Below, one piece after another: positions 26,001 to 36,500 of a stretch of 64,000 bases of DNA. Both the position numbers and the translations under genes were made by a program. Under the pieces are notes generated by a model. That model saw only the letters and a program-made list of their open reading frames with translations. It was not told the origin of the DNA and did no database searches. Each line of letters begins with the position of its first letter. Within the stretch, counting starts at the first letter, position 1. The DNA comes from Eublepharis macularius (lineage: Eukaryota > Chordata > Lepidosauria > Squamata > Eublepharidae), in NCBI RefSeq assembly GCF_028583425.1, contig NC_072791.1, positions 45,763,368 to 45,827,367 of the forward strand, read 5' to 3'.

Positions 26001-26626
26001 GAAAACACATCAATGTTTACTTCTGCGCCGAGACAGATTACACCCGACTGGCAATCGGAACAGCCTTAGGCGCTTGCCGCCAGCCGTGATACAAGGGCCA
26101 TTAGGGTCACGGAGCTGTACGCCTAACCTCATGCGCTACAGACGATCACTCTTTGCATGCATAAACCTGCATGCGTTCCACACGAACGCGTCCTTCGGCC
26201 GTCCCTGGGGCTCCAACCTTCAGAGCCACCTTCACGCCAGGCAGGTACCCGGCCAGATCCAGGCTTGAAGCCGTCCAAACGCACCCTCAGGCTTTCCTGG
26301 TCTCGCGCCGAGGGAAAAAGGTGGAGGTGGGTGCCGTCAGGAGACGCCACCCCCAGGGCCTTCCGTCGCCCATGGGCCGGAGGGAGAGCAACCACTAGGC
26401 GTAAGTGCCGCCTCCCCCTGTGCGCTCAGCGGTCCCGACCTCCGCTACCCCGCGTCCCCCCGTTGCCCTTGGCGCCCGTCCGCCCATCGCAGTCCTTTGT
26501 GCCCGGCTGGCTCGCCGCCCTTCTCCTCGCCTTCCCTTCCCTGCACGGTACCTGCCGAACGGCGCAGAGGGAGCGGCCGAGTGCCCGGTTGAGACAACGA
26601 GCCCGGGCCAGAGAAAGCCACAACAT
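8021..26626 (-). CDS. DLST: Dihydrolipoyllysine succinyltransferase, E2 of the 2-oxoglutarate dehydrogenase complex (complete)
   Basis: The enzyme transfers succinyl groups from its lipoyl arm to CoA in the mitochondrial matrix (TCA cycle) and forms the 24-mer core of the complex. There are fifteen coding exons, high to low: 26626-26552, 23192-23159, 21020-20972, 19099-19044, 17918-17844, 17529-17474, 17001-16890, 15368-15204, 14950-14865, 13976-13879, 12644-12514, 11951-11878, 11065-10982, 9406-9239, 8155-8021. They total 1398 nt, giving 465 residues plus stop (human 453). Every join keeps phase and every intron is GT-AG. The start lies in a CpG island, and residues 1-25 are rich in Arg and lack acidic residues, as in a mitochondrial presequence. 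The lipoyl domain ([17 protein letters not shown] ... EIETDKTSV) has its lipoylated Lys at residue 115. A Pro/Ala linker (exon 8, about residues 153-207) follows. There is no E3-binding domain, as is normal for this E2. The acyltransferase domain ends with DHRLIDG (His436, Asp440 catalytic) and the C-terminus VLLLDL. Confidence 0.97.
8640..8815 (+). mobile_element. LINE fragment, RTE/Bov-B type, 3' end
   Basis: The plus strand translates to [16 protein letters not shown] and then [17 protein letters not shown]. This resembles the C-terminus of Bov-B/RTE reverse transcriptases (RWLDGI...DREAWRAA...). It is followed by the tail GGGTTGCCAGAGGCGACTTG and ACGGCACATAACAC. Only the last part of the element remains. 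It lies in the last DLST intron. The tail is shared with the 5S-derived SINEs at 51278 and 59885. Confidence 0.75.
9622..9653. repeat. Poly-G run and (TG)n microsatellite
   Basis: A run of twelve G at 9622-9633 is followed by a TG dinucleotide run to 9653, in a DLST intron. It is likely length-variable. Confidence 0.8.
14180..14392 (+). mobile_element. Short interspersed DNA-transposon-like repeat (same family as 39652-39876)
   Basis: The sequence follows the order of the 225-bp element at 39652: GCTTGCCAACCTCC at the start, TTCCCCTGGAGGAAACGGC and GGATGGACTCTATG in the middle, and CAAATCTCCAGGAATTTTCC at the end. It is diverged and its ends are not intact. It lies in the DLST intron between exons 10 and 9. 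Confidence 0.65.
15640..15860 (-). mobile_element. Probable old hAT-like repeat fragment
   Basis: The minus strand reads GCTGGGGACCCCTAACAT and contains CACAGCCAATCGGAAGCCC, resembling the G/C-rich hAT-like repeats of reptiles (compare 43744-44084). No termini or target duplication could be fixed. It lies in the DLST intron between exons 8 and 7. Confidence 0.3.
16100..16510 (+). mobile_element. LINE-1-like 3' end fragment
   Basis: The plus strand encodes a short stretch, [19 protein letters not shown] followed by FEFI, typical of the last residues of L1 ORF2 (the W-x-PF block). AT-rich 3' flanking sequence ends in TTAAAAAATGAAG. It is 5'-truncated and lies in the DLST intron between exons 8 and 7. 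Confidence 0.5.
18540..18690 (-). mobile_element. tRNA-type SINE fragment
   Basis: The reverse complement holds TGGTTAGTGTTGAAGAACAT and GATCCAGGTTCAAATCCCC, that is, an RNA polymerase III B-box (GGTTCAAATCC) and a decayed A-box region of a tRNA-derived SINE. It lies in the DLST intron between exons 5 and 4. Confidence 0.5.
19900..20545 (+). mobile_element. LINE-1-like ORF2 C-terminal fragment
   Basis: The plus strand translates to [19 protein letters not shown], like the conserved L1 ORF2 C-terminal H..W.C.....FW block. Further on, LYWKK...MPP precedes an AT-rich end near 20540 with an A-run. It is truncated and decayed, and sits in the DLST intron between exons 4 and 3. Confidence 0.6.
21985..22215 (-). 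mobile_element. tRNA-type SINE with L2-like tail
   Basis: The reverse complement contains the B-box-like GGGTTTGAGTCACCACTCT, the body TGCAAGTCACTGGGTTACC and GTTGTTGTGAGGATAAAG, and ends in ATATAAATAAAAT. This is the same layout as the better copy at 56825. It is diverged and lies in the DLST intron between exons 3 and 2. Confidence 0.6.
22520..22605. repeat. Short palindromic interspersed repeat (CAATCCTAA family)
   Basis: It begins GCAATCCTAATCAGAATTAC, has AATGAAGTCAAAGGG in the middle, and closes with the inverted ATTaatctgcaca-type end. Similar pieces occur at about 27330-27415, 36140-36220, 43075-43140 and 45045-45125. Confidence 0.45.
23951..24180 (-). mobile_element. tRNA-type SINE with L2-like tail
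   Basis: Read on the minus strand it starts GAGAGCCAGTTTGGTGCTGT and carries a B-box in GGGTTTGATTCCCCACTCC. The body has CTGGGTGACCTTGGATCAGT and the tail has GTAAACCGCTCTGAGTGGGC ending in ATAAATCGAATG. It is nearly full length and matches the plus-strand copy at 56825-57080. It lies in DLST intron 1. Confidence 0.8.
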
Positions 26627-26780
26627 CGTGGCACTAGCAGCAGCGATAGTAGAAAAAGCCCCAGGACGCTCGCACCGGAAGCAGGCCCGGCGGCAGAGAC
26701 CGGAAATGGTCTGGGATCGACCAATCGTCGTCGGTGGGGAGGAGAAGAGAAGGATCAAGGGGGACCGTTCTAAGAGCCAG
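26160..26780 (-). promoter_or_regulatory. CpG island and DLST promoter with ETS/GABP-like sites
   Basis: This GC- and CpG-rich block surrounds DLST exon 1. Upstream of the start codon (higher coordinates) are two ETS-type motifs, ACCGGAAGC (26674-26682) and ACCGGAAAT (26699-26707). Such motifs are typical of TATA-less promoters of nuclear genes for mitochondrial enzymes. I see no TATA box. The transcription start is not determinable from sequence alone. Confidence 0.65.
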
Positions 26781-26784
26781 AGGA

Positions 26785-26880
26785 GTTAGCCGTGTTAGTC
26801 TGTAGTAGCAAAATCAAAAAGAGTCCAGTAGCACCTTTAAGACTAACCAATTTTATTGCAGCATAAGCTTTGAACCATCC
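26785..26880. mobile_element. Interspersed repeat fragment related to the fold-back repeat at 2531
   Basis: GTTAGCCGTGTTAGTCTGTA and then GAGTCCAGTAGCACCTTTAA and TTATTGCAGCATAAGCTTTG are the diagnostic blocks of an abundant reptile repeat. The element at 2531-2735 carries the same blocks inverted. Only one end is present. It lies immediately upstream of DLST. Confidence 0.6.
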
Positions 26881-27084
26881 TAAGGGCGGGAGGGAGGAGC
26901 AGGGCTAAACCACATATCAGAACGGAGGAGGGAACGATCCACCTTAAGGTTGGATATTGACTGAGCAGTCAGGCGGGTTCGGGAAGCAGCGAGAGAAGCT
27001 GGAGGCGGCTGCGGTGAAAGCACCGCGATGTTTTGTTGCTGCGATGGCAGCGGATCCGAGCATCTCTTGCACAGGCTGTGGTTT

Positions 27085-27295
27085 CTAGAGGGATCTGTGC
27101 TAGGGATGGGATATTCTGGAGATTTGGGGTGGAACCTGGGGAAGCGGCGTTTGGGGATCTCAGCGGGGTATAATGCCATAGAGACCACTCTCCAGAGCAG
27201 CCGTTTTCTCCAGGGAAACTGATCCCTGTGGCCTAGAGCTCAGTTAATGCCAGAAGATTTCCAGCCACCACCTGGAGTTTGGCAACTCCGATTCC
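27085..27295 (-). mobile_element. Short DNA-transposon-like repeat (family of 39652-39876)
   Basis: Read on the minus strand it has CCAAACTCCAGGTGGTGGCT at the start, TTCCCTGGAGAAAACGGCTG, then CTATGGCATTATACCCCGCT and CAAATCTCCAGAATATCCC. The order matches the 225-bp element at 39652. The ends are diverged. Confidence 0.7.
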
Positions 27296-27529
27296 TCAAT
27301 CTTCAGAAATTGACATAGACTATTATGGACTCCCAAAAGTGACAGCGCATTCCTAAACGCTTTCCTGGGAGTTACCTCCATTGAATAGACCGTCACCTGG
27401 TTAGGATTGCTCTCTTAATACACTAACACATTTCATTTCATTTATTCAATTTTTAGTCTGCTCTCCCCATGGCGGGCTCAGAGCAGAGTACATCTAGGTT
27501 AAAACACATTAAAACATACATAAAACAGT

Positions 27530-27715
27530 TCAGAGGGAACAGCTTTCCTGGATCAGACCAGAGGCACATACAGGGAGTTCATGATCCTATTTTTGTAGCA
27601 GTGACGAGGCAGATGCTTCATTCCTTGTTTCCAGGATTGGCCTTCATCTGCTTTAGCCGCATTAGAGAGCTGCTACCACGCCCCCAATGGGAGATATATT
27701 ATCTGGACTCCTGAC
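27530..27715 (+). repeat. Dispersed repeat fragment (CTGGATCAGACC family)
   Basis: The core TTTCCTGGATCAGACCAGAG resembles TGCTGGATCAGATTACAGAT at 28065 and TGCTGGATCAGGTCACTGAA at 58362. The repeat family is common in reptiles but I cannot classify it. An L2-like LINE/SINE tail fragment lies just to the left (about 27434-27490). Confidence 0.45.
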
Positions 27716-28049
27716 AACATGAGTGAAAGCTTTCTGATCTCCATTTGACTGCTTGGCACACACCACAGTTGTAAAGGGATGGGAAAAAGTAGTGTCTGAA
27801 ATTAAAGTATGGAAAAGGGTATCGATGTATTCCATGTCCTATTTTTATGTTCTTGGCAAATGGTTAAAATGGAGGCAAGCAGCAACATTTTCACTTGCAT
27901 GGAAGCAGTAAACAATCGTGGACTAATCCCAGTTGTTTGTTCCCTAATCTAGTAATCATAACATTGAAGTTCTCCTTAGCTATCATGGCTGTTGATAAAG
28001 TTATGCTTCCTGAATTATTCTCAAGCTTTTTGCAAAGCTAGTATAAAAG

Positions 28050-28150
28050 AATATTAGAAGAGCCCTGCTGGATCAGATTACAGATTAATTTAGTTCAACA
28101 TTCTGTTTCCCACAGTGGCTAACCAGATGAAGGGCTGTTGAGGGCCACTA
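28050..28150 (+). repeat. Dispersed repeat fragment (CTGGATCAGACC family)
   Basis: GAAGAGCCCTGCTGGATCAG is followed by CATTCTGTTTCCCACAGTGG and CTAACCAGATG. These blocks occur in the same order as in the other copies at 27530 and 58350. It is non-coding. Confidence 0.5.
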
Positions 28151-29010
28151 TGAATTCCCAAAGGTTCTCTTTGGGCCTCCCCCACATAAGATGCTTGATT
28201 ATAACATGTAAGCTGCTACAATCCCTGGCCCCCTCAGTGGCACGTTTCTTGGTTCCCAGGGTGATGGAAGCCCCTAGAAAATTGTAGCTGTAGTTCTCCC
28301 CCCGCCCGACTGCTCTGAGTGTATGTCTCAGGGTACTATCAGGGACTGCAATAATGCCCTTAGGTGTGTCTGAGGTCCAAACTACAGATCTCACTGTTTC
28401 TGAGTTCATCCTGGGTTCACTTAAAGCAGATGTGCTTTGGGATTTCTGTGACAAAATGTAACCCTCTTCTGCCACTTTCCTAATCTGAAACGGCCCAGGG
28501 GAGCAGCGGTTTGCTCCTCTGAGGAAACTTTCATGTACTGATAGGCTCTACGTGAATTTTCCCAACAGGGCAAATAGCAGCTCTCCAGGGCCATTATAGG
28601 TAGAGAACGTGGCATTGGGGGCGGGGAGTGTCTTAAGCCTCCATCATCTTGATCCAAATTGGGCTGCTCTGACCAGAGAATTAAGTTTCAATAAACACAA
28701 CTCACAGAGCTTGACAGGACATGACGCAGACCCAGAACCAGTGTAACACGTAGTCAAGTCCCCAAGAGCCGAACTGCTTATGCTTGCTTTCTTCCCTCCA
28801 ATGCAGTTCATCTTTGATCAGAAGTAAAAATGCCCACACATGCACTCAACGTTATCTGGAGAGAAGCTTGCAGTTTTAGAGCTTCTTGCAATCTGCTTTG
28901 GTTTTCATCACCTTGAATGATTTATTGTCATCTGAAAATTGAGCTATTTCACTGTTCACCCCCACGCCAGATAATTAACATTTCCATCCAAAGAACAGTT
29001 TCCAGGAAGT

Positions 29011-29052
29011 GAGTGGACTTCTGTAGGAATTGAGTGGACTTCTGTAGGAATT
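29011..29052. repeat. Perfect tandem duplication of a 21-bp unit
   Basis: The unit GAGTGGACTTCTGTAGGAAT plus T occurs twice in a row with no mismatch. Confidence 0.9.
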
Positions 29053-29589
29053 TGATTGAACTGTTATAAACAAATTAAATAATACTGGTTCACATATAGA
29101 TTTCTGAGGGATCCTACTGCTTACTTTTCTCCATTACGAGAACTGACCATTTACTCCCATCCTCTTCTTCCACTCATTTAATCCATGAAAGATTCTGCCT
29201 TTTGTCTCATGGATGTTGCATTTGTCAGGAGATTAGGGTCTTCGACAAAAACTCTTTGGAATGTCCAAGCACACAGTGTTTATTAGCCGGGGTGAAAGTG
29301 AACCAGTGTGGACTGGTACAGAGTACTGATAAGAAAGTGTTGAAGGTGGTACCCTCCCCCCATCTTCTGCTTTAAACTCAACAAGAGAGACAATATTGGT
29401 AAAACATGTTAACTTATTTTTACTGCAGCTACCCACTCACTGTTATCCATGTGCTGGTTTTAAATCCTTGCAAATGTGCATTTATAGACCCTATTACATT
29501 GTTTATTGAAATGTCCTTGAAATTGACTTACTAACTTACACTATGTAATCTGCCTTGAGTCTCATTGAGAAAGGTGGACTATAATTTAT

Positions 29590-29990
29590 ATGGTTCCCTA
29601 CCTTCACCCGGCTGATCTGACCACCTAGATTCATGGCACAGTAACATTGAGACTAGACTACTGTATTGCACTCTACATAGGTCTCCCCTCAAAGTTGACT
29701 CAGAGACTCCAGCTAATGCAGAATGCTATAACTTGTTTACTCTCAGGAGCTAGATGGAGCATGCATATCACTCCAATTCTGCAGTCACTCCGTTGGCTAC
29801 CCATCACTTACAGGCTCAATTCATGGTTGTGACTATTACATTCAAAGCTCTTCATGACCTAGGCCCCTCATATCTGCTGAACTGCCTCTCTCCCTATGTT
29901 CTGTCATAGTAGCTTTGCTCATCTGGTCAGGGCCTTTTGCAGATACCACCCTGCAGTAGGGCTAAATCAACAACTGTATCAAACAAAAGA
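29590..29990 (+). mobile_element. LINE fragment, L2/CR1-like reverse transcriptase C-terminus
   Basis: The plus strand translates to LDYCIALYIGLPSKLTQRLQ, then LMQNAITCLLSGARW and HITPILQSLRWLPITYRLNS. This is the conserved DYCNALYAGLP...LQ.VQNAAARL...HITP.L..LHWLPV block at the end of L2/CR1-type ORF2. The next frame carries FKALHDLGPSY-like codons. It is interrupted and 5'-truncated. It lies between DLST and PROX2. Confidence 0.75.
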
Positions 29991-29999
29991 GGCTGCCAT

Positions 30000-31740
30000 G
30001 GGTAACGGACCACTCAACATAAGGGAAACCCTCCTGTGGATGAATTAACCAAAGCAATCAATAACTATTCTTGATATGGAGATACATTTAAAGTGCAAGT
30101 GCAATAAATATGTGTACTACAATAAATAGCTCATACATAAATATCAAGATTAAATAGTCATATATGCGACATCCAAGATACACAAATCACACAAGCCCTG
30201 TAAAGTACAGCTACAATACTCAATGTCTTTCATTGTTTTCCCAAGCAACGGCAGATGCTTCCAACGAGACGCTCCCGGTACTCTGTTGGGTACTGTCTGC
30301 TGATGTAGACATGCAACTACTAGGGAGTTTTCCATGTTGCTAAACGTGTCATGTAAATTAGTTATGCTTTGTTTCAGAAAGATTTCACCTCTGTGCTCAG
30401 CTTTAGGCATGTTTTTCACATTTTCTGCTATCATATTCTATTGTAACTTTCACTGAATGACCAAACTGCTGTTCATAATTGTACTGTGCTCAGTGAATGT
30501 TCTAGCTACTGATGATGCTTCTCTCAAGCTGCTTTCAATTCTGTGAGAAACAGTGGTCTGCCTCAAGCCCTCTCCTGCACAGAGAAGACACCCGGGATAG
30601 ACAGAGATTCATTTCACTGAACCTGACCTTTGCACCTCTCTTCTGCATATTCAGAGGATTCCAGAAGCTGATTGGCTGCTACTAGCCTTCTGAAGTTCTA
30701 CGATGAGAGGGATCCTTTAATGACCGCACCAACTCTTCACAGCCTCTTTTTCATTCAACCACTCTGGAATCACAGAATAGCATCCCACAGACCTTTGAGC
30801 TAAGCTGAATGCCCCATTGCCTGGAACGCGAGGGATGAAGGTTCAGGCTTCGACTCACATAGCTCCCTGAGGTCAGTGCTGGGTAGTCTCTCCATGGGAA
30901 GATTTTATGGTTTTTACCCTTGACTTTGCAAGCTTTAGTTAAGCTGAAGAAGCAGCTAGTTTGTAAATCTCTCTGTTAATAATTTTTTTAAAAAATCATG
31001 CTTTTATCCAAATCTCTTGTTAATAAACTCATAGCAATTCGGAAGAAAACATTTTTCCCATTTGAGCAGCATCCAGTAATTTGGTATGTCTGGGATGGCA
31101 ATAGGAGTGTCACTCTGGCAAGTTGCTGATTGTTTTGGAAAGTTTGAAGAAGTAACCAGCTACTGTGGTGTATGCTCTTTACAGAATGTTCAGGAGTGAG
31201 TCAAAAATTGTTGTGGATCCTTTTTTGGGATGACTTTTTGAGAAAGCTTGTTTTGGAGGAATGTTTTACTGTTGGATGCTCTGAAGATTAAGGTCTGTTT
31301 GATGAGTGCCTCTGGTATCTTGCTAAGATACCTGCACAGCGCATTCAAACAGACTTTAGTTACTTTAGTTGTTCTTTTATATTATTTTTGTAAGGGACTC
31401 TGGGTTTTCATACAAAAAATGTAAGGATATAGTAAATTGAAAAAGATATGACAGGTATGGTATGCTTTACAAACATTATGAGTATGCCTGTATTGGCACA
31501 AATTTGGTGATTTAATCTACATAGGACTCTGTTGAACATCAGACCCCTATAATCCAATTTGACATTGATTTATGAAATACCGACCGAAGTATTCATGGTT
31601 TCAATGTGCATAGGAACAAATTAACAACAGAGAATATGCTTAATATATCCGTTTAGAAAACGGCTGTAAAGAAACACTTGGAAGCATTGATGCTGTGTCT
31701 CCTAAAATCTTAGAAACCAAAAGGCTTCCCATGGTTAGGG
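30000..31740. other. Intergenic AT-rich sequence, nothing recognised
   Basis: The sequence contains short open frames without protein similarity or paired splice signals. I see no RNA gene or clear repeat structure in it. Confidence 0.5.
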
Positions 31741-32162
31741 GGCTGACATGCTGGTACCTTTCACATGTCTTTGTCTTTCTTCTATGGCTACTATTTCCTT
31801 CCTCCCTTTATCTTACTATTCTTCCCTCATAGCTATATTTTTACCTTCTTCCAGGTCCATAACTATTGTTCTTCCCTTCAGCACCTCCTCACACTGCTCC
31901 TTGTATAAAACAAATGGAACAATTAAACAGCTCAGCTTTGGGGGCCACTCCCCACACAAGTATTATTGTTCTGTTTTATCACCAACTTTAAGCTGGCCTA
32001 TTAGAGCATCAAATGCAGTATGCAGTAGAGTTAAAACAAAATGAAATCAAATTCCTACTTTTGGAAGATTGTAGGATGACAGATAGCAATGTGGATGATA
32101 AATGGTCCAGTAAACAAAACCATAGAATAAAAACAGAAGGAAATGAAAAATTATGGGCATAA

Positions 32163-32562
32163 TAGGGTTACTAGGTTCCGACTTAAGAAATTCCTAGATA
32201 TTTGAGGGCAGAGCCTGGGGAGAGGAGGAACCTCAGAAGGGTATAATACCATAGAATACATCCCTCCAAAGCAGCCATTTTCTTGAGGGGGAGTTATATC
32301 TATAGCCTGGAGATTAGTTAGGATGGCCTACAGGCCTGAAGAAAAATGCCCTGCCCTTCTCATAGTGACTTATTGTGTGGAAATGGGCAACAGAAGCTTT
32401 TCATGGTATGGAGGTAAAAAACATTACATAGTAAACAACATTTGATTAAGCCTCTATAAAAAGGACAGGACATTTTTTTTTCTGCAAGGAGTTGGCAATC
32501 CTAAAATCAGTTGTAATTCTGGGAGATCTCCAGGCCCCACCTGGAGGTTGGCAACGCTAAGG
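32163..32562 (-). mobile_element. Two diverged copies of the 225-bp DNA-transposon-like family
   Basis: On the minus strand, about 32345-32163 holds CCAGGCTCTGCCCTCAAAT and ATGGTATTATACCCTTC, the right half of the family. The separate piece 32562-32490 holds TAGCGTTGCCAACCTCCAGG and TGGGGCCTGGAGATCTCCC, its left end. Neither is complete. They lie about 1 kb upstream of the PROX2 coding start. Confidence 0.6.
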
Positions 32563-32999
32563 TAAACTGGACTGACACGTTTCAACAGGCTGACCCAAGA
32601 CATTGTGGTCTTAAGGTAAAACAAAATGAAATGGCTCCTCCCCATCTTTTTAATATAGGCAAGATCCACTGGGAAGGTCTCTTGTGCAAGCCTTGTTGAC
32701 ATGAATGGTGGTCACAAAGATTACTTCAGAACTCCCCTGCCATTCTCATTGATTATATTGGGGCTTCCACAGGAGAACTTCTTGGTCTAGCTGTCTCCTA
32801 ATATGCACCAAAATGACACCTAAAATTTGCCACATCATCTTGCATCATGGTAAGGGCCATCTGTAGAATAAACAATGCAATGCTCAAAAATGAATGTTAG
32901 AAAAAAAGATAATCCCCCCCCCCATATCTACTGATAGTAGGACAAAATGCTGTGGTTTCTCAGGAAAGACGATTTTGGTTAAACATTGAGACATTCCTT

Positions 33000-33130
33000 T
33001 TCATTCATGCTCACTCAGCCTAACTTACCTTATGGGGTTGTTGTGAAGATAAAATGGAGAAGGAGACAACATTGAAAGCCACTTTGGGTCTCCATTGGGG
33101 ACAAAACTGAGGAATAAATGAAGTAATTAA
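33000..33130 (+). mobile_element. SINE tail fragment (L2-like)
   Basis: GGGGTTGTTGTGAAGATAAA is followed by AAAGCCACTTTGGGTCTCC and GAGGAATAAATGAAGTAA. This is the tail order of the tRNA-type SINEs in this window. The tRNA-like head is missing or decayed. Confidence 0.5.
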
Positions 33131-33558
33131 AATAAGAGCAGTTCAGCCTAAAGACTTGGGCTGATAGACCTGCTTGTGATGAGACTCCTTCTTTTTCACA
33201 TGCTTTTGAGAGAGAATATGTTACATACTACCTTGGGCCGGGGTTAGTAGTAACCATTCTAATCCAGCAGTTCTGTGATTCTTGGGTACTAAAGTTCCTA
33301 TTTTTCTTGGACAGACTGAATCAGAGAGGGATATGATGAATAGTTACCCCTTCCTGTATAGAAGTATCCTGTTTTTGTTTTTCTATAGAATGTTGGATAA
33401 TATTTTCTTCTTCTTATTATTACTCCAGATTTCTGACCACCGAATGTATAAAAATACCCAAAGTACTTTTAGTTCCAAAATCCTGAGCTGTACATCTTAT
33501 AACACAAATAGTGTTTGCTATTTTATTGGGTTCTGGGATTTTCAAAGAAGAAAAAGGC

Positions 33559-36500
33559 ATGCATAGGAACAATGTCTCTGACCCATATGATTACAGTCCT
33601 ATTTCAAGACATGTGGATGGACAGAATGGAGAACCTTGCATTGAAAGAGGCCATTTCTTTCCTCCTCCGTCATACTATGCTTCTGTAATATCACATCTGC
33701 TTAGTCAGCCGGATGCCAACAGTGAACTAGAGCCAAACTTTCTTCTCCCTTCCTTGCAGAACACTGAACGGCTATTCCAAAGCAGTGGGAACAAGACATT
33801 TTCCAAGGAAGCGTCTACTCTTAGTCAATTGCCCCTCTATGGGATGAGTAACTCTAGTCAGTTCCATAATGAACATCTGCAAGCTAAGAGGGCCAGAGTG
33901 GAAAATATTATCCGGGGCATGAGTATCTTGCCAAACTCTATTGTACCTGATACCTTTGGGGAATCAGATGAACACCACACAGAGAAAGAAAAGAACTACA
34001 GAGAGAGTAAGAGAAAGCAGAAACCCCCTCATCAGCAAAGTCCACACGAAACACCTCTGGCAAGACCTGGCAAAATCAGCATCCAATCAGATGAATGTCT
34101 CCAACTGAAAAAGCAGCTCCATCTTTTGCAGCATCAGTTGAAGCAACTTGGAAAGAAGTTCCTTCAGCCGTGCGAACTCAGTGATTCCAGTCCTTGCCAA
34201 GGAAGTATGGGAAAAGCTATGTACTTGCTGAAGGAGAAGTTGGGACAAAGTTTGGATAACAGCAGTCAAGCCATTGTAAGTAACCAGCTCCAAGATCTTT
34301 CATGGAAAAACATCTCAAAGACAGAAGGCTCCAAATTGTCAGAAAAAGAAGCTGCAGTGACAGATTCCCATATTCTGACCTCAGAAGACAGTACGCTTTC
34401 AGAGATATTAAAGCATGAATTAATCCAGGTGGTGACACAAGCCGTGGACTCTGTTTTGAAAAAAGTCTTGCCTGATTCACCAGACCTCCCATCCCAAATG
34501 TGCAACGCCCCCCCAGTGACAGTATCGTCTACAGGAAGAGAATTTAGTGGTGCTGGAGAAAAGATCTCCAGAAAATGGCTTCCTAAATTTTCTTCCCATA
34601 AAGCTTCCACATCACGAATCACAGAAAAACCTCCAGGATTTCCAACTTATCCCATCAGCTCAAAAATGGAGAGAAGATCACAAGCGAATTGTCCCTTGAT
34701 CATGACTTCTGAAGTTCAAGGAAATGGTATTATTAGCCAAATGCTACTATGTAGTCAAAATGGTCCCTGGGGCAACACTCCAAGAATGGCATCTTCTCCA
34801 GAATCTTTAGATGTGCCCTGGCAACCAATCAAATTGAAGTCCTCTATCATGCGACACCAACGACATCCAGTGTCCTTAAAATTGTCTGAAATGGAAAGTT
34901 TCGCCTCTCTTGCCGCTTCAAAAGCAGAGTTTTCTGAAATGCATGGTGCAGTCAATGAGATTCCTTTCCCCTCAACTCATATATCCTTTAGGGGCTCTCC
35001 TACATCATCAGTATCTACAGTTTCAGGCTGTTCAGTGCTATGTGATGAATGAAATAAGGCAGAATACAAGGGATTGACTAGACTAAATAAAGCTTATAAC
35101 TTCAGGGCAGAAGTACATACATTATCTTTCTTTGAAATTGTTTTTATTAACAAATCAAACAGTGTAATAATACAAATCATGAAGATACAGTGTAGCAGTA
35201 TCATATGGTTTGGTTTATATCTATCATTCCAAAAGGAAGCAAAAGGAGATAAGGGGTGTATGTGTGTGTGATTTTTTTTTAAAGCAGGAAATCCCTTTCT
35301 TAATATATTCTTCCCTTTTTAAATTATATGTATTCAATCCAATTATGCTAAGATTTCCCAGACTCCTCCTGAGTTTTGTCATTTGTCTTTTCATAGTTTT
35401 ATCGTTATCAGCCTAGTTGCTACAACAGTTCAATATAAGTTCCACTTTTCAAAAATCCATTTTTCTTTCTAAAAAATATATATCTTAATTTGGGCTGAGG
35501 TAAAATACCAGTAGAACTTGCTAAAGACATAACAAAGGCATAAAGACATAGATGGAACCCAGTTTCTTCTGGTCTTGGTTCTGTGAAATCTACATGCCAC
35601 TTGAGAATGTAATTATGTAATTATTGATTTATATCCTCATTAGCTGTAATAGTATGAGTGGCCAGCCCCTGCACCAGTCATAAAAGCAGCAAAATCAGAC
35701 TACAAACAGAAAAAGCAAGTTTCTCTACATACTGGACAGACTCCCAAATATGCAGAAAAATATAATTTTTGTGAATTAACCAGAAGGAAAGAAATTAAAT
35801 GACTGAATATACCCTACCTACTACTCCTGAAATACGAAAGATAGAGATTTGGAGGGGGGGATAAGGAAAGATTTCCAAATTGCCCCACCTCCTGTGAATA
35901 AACTTCTTTTGACAAGAATTTAAATACCTCTAATCCACATATATTATTAAGTTCAAAAAAGAGAACATTCTTGGTAGTGCACCCATTTTGTAAAATCAGA
36001 CTGGTTTCTCAACCCAAGAAGGACATCAGATGAAAAGAACATAAATAGCACGAGTAAATTATGCTACTCTAAGATAGATTTGTCAGCTCCTAACCTGAAG
36101 TGGGCCCCTAAACTTCGGTGTTCAGTGCAAAGGTGCAATATACAACGTCATCCTAAGCAGAGCAAAAACCGTTGCAGTTCATTGAAGTCAGCAGGTTAAA
36201 AAAGCATAGGATGATGCATAGAATGACACCGGTAGCCTGGTATCACAGGGATCATAACGCTGTGAAAGCTTGACTCTCCATTCACCTCCTATGGCTGTTG
36301 ATGTGTTAAGCTGAATCTTATATACTGCAGTTAGTACTTGGATAAGAGACCACTAAGGAAGCCCCGGGTCGCTTTGCAGAGGCAGGCAAAGGCAAACCAC
36401 CTCTGTCCGTCTGTTGCCTTAAAAACCCTACAGGGTCACCATAAGGCACTTTACACACACAGTAGATGGAGAGGTTGGATCACTCCTGTATCTTGATCAA

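Noticed and set aside
26129-26789. Open frames of 88-210 codons on both strands at the DLST promoter
   Set aside because: They are CpG-island frames with no similarity. Only the 25 codons from 26626 to 26552 fit the DLST presequence and its splice donor.
34087-34955. Minus-strand frames of 66-118 codons
   Set aside because: They are antisense shadows of the large PROX2 exon 1.
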